This document shows positions 12,501 through 23,758 of a stretch of DNA of 64,000 nucleotides, one piece after another. The notes beneath the pieces were generated by a model. The model was not told the origin of the DNA. It was given only the letters and a program-made list of their open reading frames with translations, and ran no database searches. The first letter of the stretch is position 1, and each line of letters begins with the position of its first letter. Origin of the DNA: Todiramphus chloris collaris. Lineage: Eukaryota > Chordata > Aves > Coraciiformes > Alcedinidae. The translations under genes were made by a program, and so were the position numbers. The DNA lies in assembly GCA_025345505.1 (NCBI GenBank), contig JANVCC010000130.1, forward strand, positions 7,589,745 to 7,653,744, read 5' to 3'.

Positions 12501-15500
12501 ATCTACAAGCCAATAGCTTGTGAAGGAGAGCTCTTTATTAAGTAGAGCGCTTGGAAGCGACTGGTAACTAATGTTACCTAAAATGACATAATCAATACAG
12601 AATAAATTAATTAGGCTTGCATAAAGCAATTTTCCTTGCTTTTACAGAAGTCTTGTTTGAAATTTTAACTACACAGATTTCAAACCAGAAAATAGCAACA
12701 GTGAGTCACACATACAGTTAAATTATTTTTTAAAATGGACAGGCTAGTTAACATTAAGAGAAGGCATGTTAGAGATTGAAGACTGTACCAGCTAGAAGAT
12801 TTTTACCATAGCTACACAGAAAATAAGGGCATTTCAGCTGTGACCTGCAGAATCTTTTCTCCTGTTGCTGTGCATATACACGCCATTAATATTTGCAAAG
12901 TTTTTCATTAAAATGCAGGGGGTTGAGGGTAAACTGGTTATATTTACACAGCGCATGGGGGTTTTTTCTGCTAAAAACAAACACTCGGAAGACTTAATTC
13001 AAGAGACGGTATCATGCGCAATGATGTCTGAATTAATTTTAAAAATAATTACTGCTTTCCTCTCGTTTCTCATTAAGCCAATACTGGTGCTGCAAAATTG
13101 GCAACTTCTTCAAACCAGTTTGCTCCAGAAAAAGCTGCTCCTATCTAGTTCTGACAGCCTGCTGCTGCTAGTGGAGGGGAGATAGGTTAAACCAACAAGC
13201 AAGCACATCTCACGGCAAAACTCACACTTACCGCCAAAAATATAAACGTTCCAAGCAACCACCAATCTAGCAGATAAGTTTATTAAAAACTGAATGTTTT
13301 ATTTACCATTCTTTAAAATGTAAACAGATGAAAACCAGACAAAGCGTACTAGATGTAATCCCCCCTCTGGAAGAGTGTTACAGGCCAGTTTTTATGCTGC
13401 AGTGCATTGACTTTCTTGGAAAGCACTGCAGAGCTGAATTAAAATATTTCAGCTGCTCTGTGAAATGGTTCATTGTTTTTTGATATATGTGCCCAATCTT
13501 CAAACATTTCAAATATTGCATATTAGACTTCATAAAATGTAAATTTTGCAAGGGCTGACTCTGCAGACACTTCTGAATACCTTAAGAATTTCTGAAGGGA
13601 GAGAGTTTATGTTCATTCACATCCAAGGCTGTCCAATGTATTGCCTTAAACAATGCAATTTTACAAAGTGACATAATGGTAACAAAGGGAAAGGCTGCTA
13701 TTGTGGTATAGACAATATTTAAGTATGAGATGGTGAATAAAAAAAAAACCCTCTCTGCTTTGCTATGAACATGCTTAAGCAATGATGCAGAAGTTGCCAA
13801 CAATTACGCCAGTTGTCACTGCTGACTGTGATGAGCATTTCTTTCATCAAAATTAAAATACGTTCTTTCAAGTTCCAGAATTGACAAGTACTTACAACTT
13901 ATATGTAATGAATACAAGATGCAAGGATTTTTAAAATTCAGGGATATTCTTGCATCGTTTTCTCTAAGCAGCCTAGAATTTAATTTTTCAAGTTGCTAAC
14001 ATTTTAAAAGTGGACTTAATGCTGTCTAGATTCATACATTCTACTGAAATACCATTTTGCAGACACTCTAGGTTCCTGCCAACAGTGCTCAAGTCCATTG
14101 TGTCCATGTACTTCTACAACAAAGGAATTAGTACCTTTCTCCTTCTCTCTGAATAGAAGCATAATAGCATGTTATTACTATTTTTAAAAAGATCACTAAG
14201 CTAAAAGATTTCTGTTGCCAGAATCTCTGGTAAGGTGATGTACCCTGCCTCAGAGTTGTGAGCATAACACAGCTAGTAGTCATTTCTTTGTAGCACAAAA
14301 TTTTCATACTCTGGTTTTCATCTTCCAGAGTTGTCATCTACTACCAGCTGACAGCTCTATAGTTGCAGTTCAATGCACCTATTACCAGAAATGATAGTTA
14401 TAAAACAGCAGGTAAACAGGTTATCATTTGGGCAGTTGGAGCAATCACAAGCCAAGGAACTAAGCCTTCCTGAAAGACACTGAAGGATTTGGTTCTTTTT
14501 AACCCTTTGTTGAAAACATGAAAACTTTACTCCAACATGTGATACACTTCGCTTTCACCCACTCCCTCTGTTTAGCCCCAAATACCATAATGTTCCCATC
14601 AACACTGAGTAAGTGAAGGTAAAAAAAAACCCTTGAAAAATAACTTCTAAGAATCTGGACCACATTAAGGAAATCAAGTTGCAAGCAGTAGTGGGAACAA
14701 GAGTAGGTAAAACAGGCTTCAGTCAGAGTCTTTCAGAAGAAATGTCATTCCAACCAGGCATGCTAATACAATTCAAGGCTTTTGGCTAGCTCACGTTACT
14801 CCCTCCCTTCAAGTGCTCAGATGCACCCTCTCGATTTGTTCTTTCACAAGTCTCCCATTCTCAGTATCATCACCACTCAATAACTGGAAACTACCCATCA
14901 GGACTTGGAAAACTAGCTTCTTGGCCTTCATTCTTCAAGCCACCAGCCTCAGGGGAGCAATTCAGGTGCCTAACCAGAGCTACCTAATTTGAGAAGAATA
15001 TCCCACCTGGCTTCCACCTACTGTTCCAGAAGAAAACAGGTCTCCTGTGGATTGTGCAGTACATCTGCCAGCCCTTTTTTTTTTTAATATTACAGGCATT
15101 CCAGAAATTCATATGTGGCAGAGATATTCCCATTTGGTCAGGTGAATCTCAACTTACTGGTCTACTCTATTTCACATATCTTTGCTATTGCGATTTCAAA
15201 TTCCTGTTGGAAAATACAACCGAGACACGCAGAAGATCTCTTATGTAGTACCCAAACCGACTGCAGTTTATAGCTCCAAAGGAAAACCTAGTTAAAATCA
15301 TTTAAGTGTCAATACTCAGAGCCATCAACTTGTTAACTGCAGTGTTTGCTGCATCCATCTGTATTCTGTTATATAGATAGCTATTTTGAAGCTCTCCTCA
15401 AGGACTGTCTTGGAGTTCAGAAGCCATCAATCCCTCTATTATGTTTCCTTCAAACTATCTTAAAATACAGATTACAGTGAAGTAACAAATACTATGCAAG

Positions 15501-16119
15501 ACTCCATCAACTTTATCTTTAAATTGTACATGCAGAGAATGGATATTCAAAGGTACATAGAAATAATATGCTAATTTAGAATAATAGGTTCTGCCTTTGT
15601 CTAGGTCACTTTTTTTGGCGATGGGGTGGAGAGAAGGGAAAGAAAGGGCAGGCTGATACTAAAAAAAATAATAATAACATATTTTTTGCTAATTATTATC
15701 TCTTCAATATATTCTTCTATGACAACATGATAACAGCATATTTACCACACAAATACAATGCCCAGGACTTAGATCCTCAACAGTGAGGAAAAAGTAATTT
15801 AAAATGTATTTATCAATAAATTTTGAATATTTATAAAGGGACACTTTCAATCTGTGCTGACATTAAGTCTATTATATAACCAACACTTTCATTATTAACA
15901 TGGTAATACTTCAAGGCTTTCCAGATTTTTTTTTTAAACCCTGCTGTTGAAAGGAAGGGAGACAATGAAAAGCACAAACAATATTTGATGAAAATTCCCA
16001 TTCTTATAAATGTAGTCAATGGGGGGGGGGAATCAAGATACTTCTTATTTCCTGCAGTTTCCATCAGATAAGTCTGAGTCCTTTGCAAGATATTATTATT
16101 ATTATTTCCTCGCCTACAA

Positions 16120-17507
16120 CAGAATAGTGCAGCCAGCAGGACTAGAGGTGACTATCCGACTGTACTCAGCATTAGTGAGGCTGCACCTTGAGAACTGTGT
16201 TCAGTTTTGGGCGCTGCAGTACAAGAAAGTCACCGAGGTGCTGGAGCAGGTCAAGAGAAAGGCAACAAAGCTGGTGAAGGGCCTAGAGCACAACTCTTAT
16301 GAGGAACGACTGAGGGAGCTGGGGTTGTTTTAGTCTGAAGAAAAGGAGGCTGAGGGGAGACCGTATTGCTCTACAACCACCTGAAAGGAGGTTGCAGAGA
16401 GATGGGTGTTGGTCTCTTCTCACAGGTCACAACTGATAGGACAAGAGGAAATGGCATCAAGTTGTCCAAGGGAGGTTTAGCTTGGAAAATATGAAAACCT
16501 TCTATACCGAAACAGTTATCAAAGACTGGAACAGGCTTCCCAGGGAAGTGGTTGAATCACCATCCCTGGATGCATTTAAAAGCTGTCTAGATATGGTGCT
16601 CAAGGATATGGTTTAGTAGTGGCCTTGGTAGAGTGTCCTGGTTTGAGTGAGAGCAGAACTAATTCTGTTCAGCAATTTTACTTTTCAGCTCAGTTCTTCT
16701 AACTACCTGCACTGTCTGAAGTCAGCAGCCTGTTCTCACAGGCAGTGTCTGCTCCTAGCAGTGGTAACACCCCATGGTTAGAGTCAGTACCAAGGACTGG
16801 TGTGCAGACCAAGGCCACTGCTGGGTCTCGTGTGCCACACTGGGGGGTGCAGAAAGTGAAAGGCTGCACCTGCAGGGAGGAGCGGCCAGGACAGGTGACC
16901 CTGAACTGACCAGCGAGGGATTCCAGCCCAGATACACCATATTCGGTTTAGAGCTGAGGGATCCAAAGGGTCTCTGGGCTCTTCTCCCCTCTTGGACTGC
17001 TTTGCCAGCTTTGTTTGGCTTGGCTCGGGTCCTCTTTCAGTTCCTCCCTCAGAGCACCCAAGGAGGACTCTGTCCATTCTGCCTTCGATCCGGTCTGTGT
17101 GTTCCTGAACCCAGTACCAGAATCCAGCTCCTGAACACAGCTCCCGTCTGCTGTGGGGCCCAGTCTGGGACTGCCCCGGTGCCTGCTCCACAGCATCAGT
17201 GGTGACGGTGATGTAATTACCATCAGGAGGGTTGGGTTCCATACTGGTTTTGTATATATTTGCATATATTCCATTTTTATTATTGTTATTTTATTTTTCA
17301 TTAAAGCTGTTCTAGTTTCCTTTTCTAATCCCTGAGTCTCTCTCCCTTATTTCCTTTCTCTTTCCCCTCTGGAGAGGGAAGGGGGTTAACAGAGTCTGTT
17401 ATAGGTCTAAGGGACCACCCTGACCCTAAACTGTGACAGTGTTAGATAATGTTTACATTTGAGGATCTTAAATGTCTTTTCCAACCATACCAATTCTGTG
17501 ATTGGAA
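16120..17507 (+). mobile_element. CR1 LINE 3' end interrupted by an LTR
   Basis: Left part (16120-16633) begins in the C-terminal portion of CR1 ORF2. The translated stretch includes [16 protein letters not shown] and [10 protein letters not shown], both typical of the CR1 reverse-transcriptase C-terminus. It continues into the 3' UTR (CCATCCCTGGATGCATTTAA). The right part (17439-17507) resumes with GTGTTAGATAATG and GGATCTTAAATGTCTTTTCC and ends near AATTCTGTGATTGGAAT. The element is 5'-truncated and has lost coding capacity (stop after the GLF motif, indels). Plus orientation, antisense to TRIM24. Confidence 0.9.
16634..17438 (+). mobile_element. Avian ERV solo LTR inserted in a CR1
   Basis: 805 bp beginning TGTCCTGGTTTGAGTGAGAG and ending CTAAACTGTGACA, i.e. 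TG...CA ends. It has an AT-rich stretch TTGTATATATTTGCATATA near 17249 and an ATTAAAG polyadenylation-like signal near 17300, followed by a pyrimidine-rich U5-like end. CR1 sequence flanks both sides and is collinear, so the LTR is the younger insertion. Its 5' terminal ten bases match those of the inner LTR at 6682, suggesting related ERV families. Open frames of up to about 150 codons in it are GC-driven and overlap on both strands. Confidence 0.85.
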
Positions 17508-18956
17508 TAAAAAAAAAAAGTTAAAAATCCAGCCATTTAATTTATTTGAGCAAAACATCCTCAGGATTCCCATATCCAGTCTGACTACTTGTTATATTCA
17601 AAAGCTATTTAATACTAAAGCATGTCATGTGTAGAATTTTTGTATCTACGAAAAAGTAACTCCTAGGGTCAGCACAGAAGTAATACTGATTTATTACCTA
17701 GAAGCGACTCCATAAACTTTAGACTTGAAAGATGGATAAAGTTTCTTTGCAGTATTGCCAAATTTTAATACCTTTGGTGGGATTTGTCCAAGTGTTGATT
17801 TGCATCAAGTTCCCTTCATAGTCAGTGAAGACTTAGGTAATATAGTTAGGTCATGAGTCATATCATCCTAAAAGCAGATGTCAGATTTGGTTAGATGAAT
17901 GACACCTTAAAAGCATTCACTTCTTTTCAGTAACTACACTAATACACTATTATCCACTACTGGGCACCCAGTTCAATTGCAAAAATCCCTCCAATATTCT
18001 AAAAACAGTAATTGGAGAGGAGAATATCCTCCAAGTCATCTGCAAGTTACAAGCATTGCACTTCTGGGTGTAGATGTACGCTCCTAAAAAGCCAACTCGG
18101 TTTATATTCCTCTCTTATATGCGTGCAGTATCCAAGAGCACTGCTGTAAGGGTTCAAAAGGAAGGTGACCAGCTTCTTCCAGTTGCTGCATAATTTTAAG
18201 ACTGCAAAGTTGGCACACTACATGCACTGAGATCCACACAGACTATAAAGTCTCCAAGAAACAGCATTCATTAAGAAGTGGCGTTGTTCATTCTACTCTG
18301 ACATTGCATTAATAGGAAAATTATTTAATGTAACTAATAAAATACATTCCAAGTTGAAGAGATGCATTGATTGATCAATTAAGAATGACAGTGATTTCAA
18401 ATGGCTGCCCTAGAGCTCTCAGAAAACAGCAGGTTACCGAGGCAGCAGTGATACTACTTGTGTTCCCATTGCTTATCTCCAGATTTTCTCTCCTGCTGCA
18501 ATGTGCAGTAGATAACTGAATCATAAGATGGAACCTGTTGGCTGATACAAAAATCCACATCCACTGAAGAAATAAATCTAGTCTTCCTATGGTTTTCCCC
18601 ACTTTCCCAAAATGTGAGAAATGTTCCTTTGAAGACGCTTTTCCAGAATAACACTCTGTACTAAGAATGAATCTCAGGGAAATGAATATTCTAACCAAAC
18701 TGGTCTTTGTAATTGCCCTTTACCTGTCCTTCAGATTCAGCCCACCTGTTTCCACTTTCTTGTGCCATACTGCCTGGAAGGATTGATCATATATTCACTT
18801 AGATAATAAAATTTTGGAAACATTACACTTTGCCTTAAATAACAGTTTGTGAATGAACTAGGATCATACTTCTATTCCTAGTTTGTTTTTAAAGAATATG
18901 TGCAAGGGTTCAACCACGGCACTGTGGCTTTTAACCTACCTCGCTGGCATAATGAC

Positions 18957-19026
18957 AAATGAAAAACAAAAATAAAAACAATATAAAAATCCAACCAAAA
19001 ACAAACAAACAAAAAAAAAAAAAAAT
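18957..19026. repeat. A-rich (AAAAC)n-like tract
   Basis: About 70 bp of mixed AAAAC and CAAA units ending in an A-run. No adjacent retroelement was recognised, so it is not clearly a retroposon tail. Confidence 0.8.
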
Positions 19027-22000
19027 CACAACTTTAAGGCAGAACAACAGCTTTCTGGCAAAGGTTTGAAGTCAGACATCCTGCAGCTCACAGCATCTAC
19101 ACTATATTTTTTATAATTTAAGTCAGTCAAAAGACAGCCAAAGAAAACCTTATGAAATCTGATCTCATCCCAATGGAACTGAGAGCAGGGAAAAAGAAAA
19201 AAAAAGCACACTATAAATACAATCAGATTGGAACACAATGCAATAATACTGTTGGTTAAATGAACTTTAAAAGGATGCAAGATTAGCATTTAGTTTTCCT
19301 AAGAGCCCAGACTACATTCAGCTCTTTCACAAAGGACAGAATGGAAGGAAAAGGACTGTCAGTTCAACCCATTTGGGATGCTCATACATAAAGTTTTTTT
19401 CATTTTGTCAATACAGCTTCTAGAATGATTACTTTGACAAGAGATCTTTGGCCCTGTTGAGTTTAAACAGAAGTGATGATAATCTAGAAGACAACTGAGC
19501 TACCATAAACTGTGTCTTTGCTTCTAAGTTGTATCTGTCCCAGTTATAAGGCCATTTCTAAGTTGAATCTGCTCAGTCCATCAGAATGCACAGAATTTTA
19601 CTGATGGTACCATTCCCAACAGTCTACAGAACAGACACATAAATAACTGTTTGCTCTGAGTGATATTGAGTGATAAGAGGAATTGTTACAGGTCATTCTC
19701 ATGATACAGATAAGAGTTAAGACAAATGTAAAACAAAAGCCTGTTACTACGGTTGGGATTTTTTTGTTTAATCTTTACCACTAGATGTGGGAACCACAGG
19801 CTTTCCCATACGTTCCATCCCAGGCTCTTCTGAACACTCACAACATTGGACTCTTGCCTTTACTATGAAGCAGGGAATAATGATTCTATTTTCCAACTTG
19901 GAGTGTAATACTTGAAGAGCAAGCTGCTAGCATATCTGGACTCACATTCAGGTAGGCTATGGGAGGCAGACTAAACACCTATGTTTATCCCAGGAAAGAA
20001 TTCTGTGTGTCTATAATTTTAGATAATGCTTAAGCAAGATTTAAAGCGTGAACTCTGAATCCACATTTGAGTTTCTTGCATCGAGAAGGGACAAAGGAAA
20101 AGTTAAGTAGACCTTCCCAAAGGAGATCAAGTTCCTTTAACATTTAATTAAACTAAACAATCAAAGTTTTCTAAATAGTTTTAGGGGCTTCAAAGATTTA
20201 CTAACCAGCGCATTATAGCCTCATAGTCCCCTCTCACTACTAGCAAGGGGAAGAGAAAACAGAACTACTGACAGCCAATAGTCTGCAGTTGGTAAGCTCA
20301 ACAGTTCACATGCTAAACCAACTGAGAACAATAGCTGCTAATGTCTGATGAAAGAGTCCCAGACAAGGCAAAAACAAGTAAGGAACAGAACTACTGATGG
20401 GTTAAAAACCAACTGCTTAAGAAAGAAAAGGTTAATACTGGAAACAGAGAATCTGTAACACTCAAAAGAGCGAAATCTAACCTTAAAGTATGCTACCTCC
20501 AGGATTTCAAGTTCCCAGGGCATTCAGCTATTACCAAGGTCCTGCTATCAGACACTACATATCATTGCATAGCTCTATATTCATTCAACAAAACTTGTAT
20601 GCTAAACAGACTGTCTTTATCTCAACTTCTGACTGATCAGTTGCCAAGTACCCTGTTTATCAATTGGGGGTGGACAATGTTATGAATTTCAACTTTTACT
20701 TGAAAACTGTTGAAACAATAATAAGTCACGGAGGTTTTCCAAAAGGCAAAGATGCTCCAAGGCTACTTCTATTTAAATCAACTGACTAGGAAGACATGTA
20801 ATTTACACTCCTACATTGCTTCAGCAAGTAGTTTACTCATTTTAAAGCAGAGTCCAGTGCAGAGGAAAAAAAGAAAAAGTATGTTTCAATTTACACTTTT
20901 GCTGTTCAGGCCAATCTTACATACATTTCTACCAGAAGACTTATTGGTTCTGGGCTGTTTTATCAAGGCACCATACCTTGCATTTAAAATTATAACCTTG
21001 CTTGGACTTCAAAATGTCTTATTTTCCAGCCTCAGTAGATCGCTACAGTGCTCTCTCTACCTCTCTTCCCACCTACTCATTCCCTGCACTGCTGCCAGCC
21101 TTTCCTCCCCTAACCAGCAGCAGTGTTACAAGTATCCTGATGATAACATCAGTGTCTGTTAGGCTGGCATAGACATATATCATCAGTTCAACAAACTTCC
21201 AACTCCTCACATCCTTAACCATGTTGTGTCTCTATAGCAGATGGCTAGAAATGAACGAAGCAGATTAAGTGAACTTTTAAGTTTATTACATGCTTCCTAA
21301 ACTCAAGTAGACATCCTAGAAAATACATAGGGGTTTTCCAAGTCAACATTTATGTAACAATAGTGCTGTTTCTTTTTTACTAGGTACAGTACAAACAGAT
21401 GTGTCAGCTCCCTGGCAAAATACACCATCACTTCTCAAATTAGGTAATCATTTTAGTTCAAAGGGTATTTCAGCTACAGTCTTGTTTTATTCAAATTGCA
21501 CTATATTCATTTGAGGGACTACAGTAGAAAGGGGAACTCACCACTTTAAAAAGAAAAAGCTGCCTGTGGCAACTTACTTATTAGTCAGAGGCAGGAATCT
21601 TTCTACAGTCAGAAAGCAAACGGCTCAGTTCTCTTGTCCATATACTCCCACTTACGGAGGGTATAGCACTGGAGTTGCAGATTTCATTCTTGAAATAAGG
21701 ATGTGCCTGTGACCCAAATCCACTGTAGAAACAAGGGCCCTCAAAACTCATCAGTGCTGTTCAAACAGTTGACCCTTGCTTACTGTCTTCCTTTTTGCAT
21801 CACCTGCTCACAGGACTTCAAAAATAACTAGAAAGCTTGTTTAACGTCAGTTCTCTATCATAAGTTCATAAGGTACACAAGGCAATAGATAATTTTCTCC
21901 CACATAAAGCTTTAAGTAAGCATTTACTTGAAGCACTGGAGAGACAGTATCAAGTAATTAGGAACATTCTTTCACTCAATCTTTGGTTTCAAACCTGACT

Positions 22001-23108
22001 TTACAAGACTGTTTCTTGTTAAGAATGGTGTAATTTTCTTAGTTCCTTCACACGACTGTTTCATGCTTTCTTTGGTGGTAAACATTTATGGTTTTATACA
22101 GTCTGTCTGGATATTTAGTTTAACTATGAAAGTGACATCTCGGAAGCAAGTTTTCAGCTGCAGTTCATCGTTTGTTAAACGGTGACTCCATAGCTGCCTA
22201 ATTGCTGAGGTAAATCGTAACAGTCTCACTGGATTTTTTTTTATGCAAACAACTTTTCTGTGACCTTTAAATTAGTCAAAAAGAATGCATCATTAAACTT
22301 CTACAGCAGATGAAAGTTAAATAACAGATAGTAAACTCAGTAAGAGACTCTGCTACTATTCACAGCTCAGCAGGATCGTCTGCATAGTCCACAATGCAAG
22401 CTACAGGGCCACATTCACCTGAAAAACCCTGCCTGACCAGCATATTATTGTTAGGAAATCAGTGAAATCTACTGTATTAAAGTATTTCATCTTATTGTAA
22501 AAAAATATATATTTTTTTTTTAAAGCCTGAATTTCCAATTTCAGAAGTAACACATTTTTTCATAAACAGTCACTTATTCATACTGAAACAGTCACATTAA
22601 AATTTAATTTAAACTCCTTTTGGTTTTCCCCTGTTTTGTTTTAAGATTAGATAATATGGGGCAAAATACCAGCTTCACAAGTTTACTGTTACCGGGAAAT
22701 TCCACTAAATAATAAGGAAATTCCACCTACAGCATCTTAACGCAAACTCACACAACCCTAGTAATAAAGGTTTTCCTGTATAAAAGACCAGCTTCTTTAA
22801 GAACAATACATTCAGAATCAAGAGTTTCAACAAAATTCCATTCTTAAATCTAAATATTTGGGTAAAGTTGAGTGAACGTACATTGTTTTCAAATATCAGC
22901 ACTCCCATATCTCCTTAAGTTTGTCAGAGATTAAACAATTTGGCAGAAACGATGCACAGATGCAGCCATATATGTGTGAGGGTGCACCCACACAAATAAA
23001 ATACGGGTTCTTTGTTATAGCAACAATTGAGAGAATGCACTTTTAGCAAGTGGCAATTATTAAAGATGAATTGGAAATAATCAATATAGCAGGCAGATTA
23101 TTTAAAAC

Positions 23109-23125
23109 AAATAAATAAATAAATA
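23109..23125. repeat. (AAAT)n microsatellite
   Basis: Four AAAT units, about 90 bp left of the CR1 at 23211. Confidence 0.75.
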
Positions 23126-23210
23126 GATTCGATCTTGAATCTTCTTACACTAACAAGACATGGACAAAAAAATTCTTTTCAGCATGAGAAAGCTCAAATG
23201 AAATGACTAT

Positions 23211-23758
23211 GTGACTCTGCCCCTCTGCTCTGCTCCAGTGAGACTCCACCTGGAGACCTGTGTCCAGCTCTGGAGTCCCCAGCACAGGATGACATGAACT
23301 TGTTGGAGCAGGTCCCGAGGAGGACCACAAAAGTGATCAGAACTGGAACACCTGTCCTGTGAAGACAAGCTGAAAGAGTTGGGATTGGTCAGTCTGGATA
23401 AAGAATGCTCTGGGGAGACCTCACTGCAGTCTTTCAGTACTTAAAAGGAAAATGGAGTCAAAATTTTTACTAGGGCCTGCTAGGAGGAGGAGTAATGGTT
23501 TTACTCTAAAAGAGGGTAGACTTAGACGACATATAAAAAAATAAATAAAAAATTTACTTCTTAACGAGGGTACTGAAATACTAGAACAGGTTGTCCAGAG
23601 AAGCAGTAGATGCCCCATCCCTGGATACATTCCAGGTCAAGCTGGACACGGCTCTGAGCAACCTGATCTAGTTGAAGATGTCCCTGACCACTGCAGGGGG
23701 GTTGGACTGAATAACTTTTCAAGGTCTCTTCCAAGACAAACTATTCTATGACTCTAGT
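23211..23758 (+). mobile_element. CR1 LINE 3' end
   Basis: Contains GTGAGACTCCACCTGGAGAC, GTCCAGCTCTGGAGTCCCCA, the ACATTCCAGGTCAAGCTGGA block, GAGCAACCTGATCTAGTTGA and GGTTGGACTGAATAACTTTT, and ends in ATTCTATGACTCTAG. The block order and the 'AAGCTGGACACGGCTCTGAGCAA'-type module (near 23638-23660) differ from the CR1 copies at 6724 and 16120, so this is another, probably older, CR1 subfamily. 5'-truncated, with stops and indels. Plus orientation. Confidence 0.88.

Larger units (their letters stand above)
8063..16119. other. TRIM24 intron 1, unannotated stretch
   Basis: AT-rich intronic sequence. Contains an ATTT microsatellite at 11461-11481, an A/C-rich low-complexity tract at 12385-12500 and a small 9 bp stem with a 17-nt loop at 13397-13431. 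No exon, RNA gene or mobile element recognised. Confidence 0.55.
17508..23210. other. TRIM24 intron 1, unannotated stretch
   Basis: AT-rich. Includes an A/C-rich tract at 18957-19026 and a TA/T run at 22501-22523. The plus-strand open frame of about 136 codons at 20752-21162 shows no motif or family resemblance. Nothing else recognised. Confidence 0.55.

Noticed and set aside
12312..12629. Lys/Thr-rich plus frame and Phe/Val-rich minus frame
   Set aside because: Products of the A/C-rich low-complexity tract at 12385-12500.
13397..13431. Hairpin CTGCAGTGC / GCACTGCAG as a microRNA candidate
   Set aside because: Only 9 bp of stem with a 17-nt loop and no extended pairing outside it; too small for a pre-microRNA.
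16774..17301. Overlapping 117-152 codon frames on both strands
   Set aside because: Entirely inside the solo LTR inserted in the CR1; no retroviral protein motif.
20752..21162. 136-codon plus-strand frame in intron 1
   Set aside because: Low-complexity hydrophobic/Ser-Leu composition typical of AT-rich chance frames.
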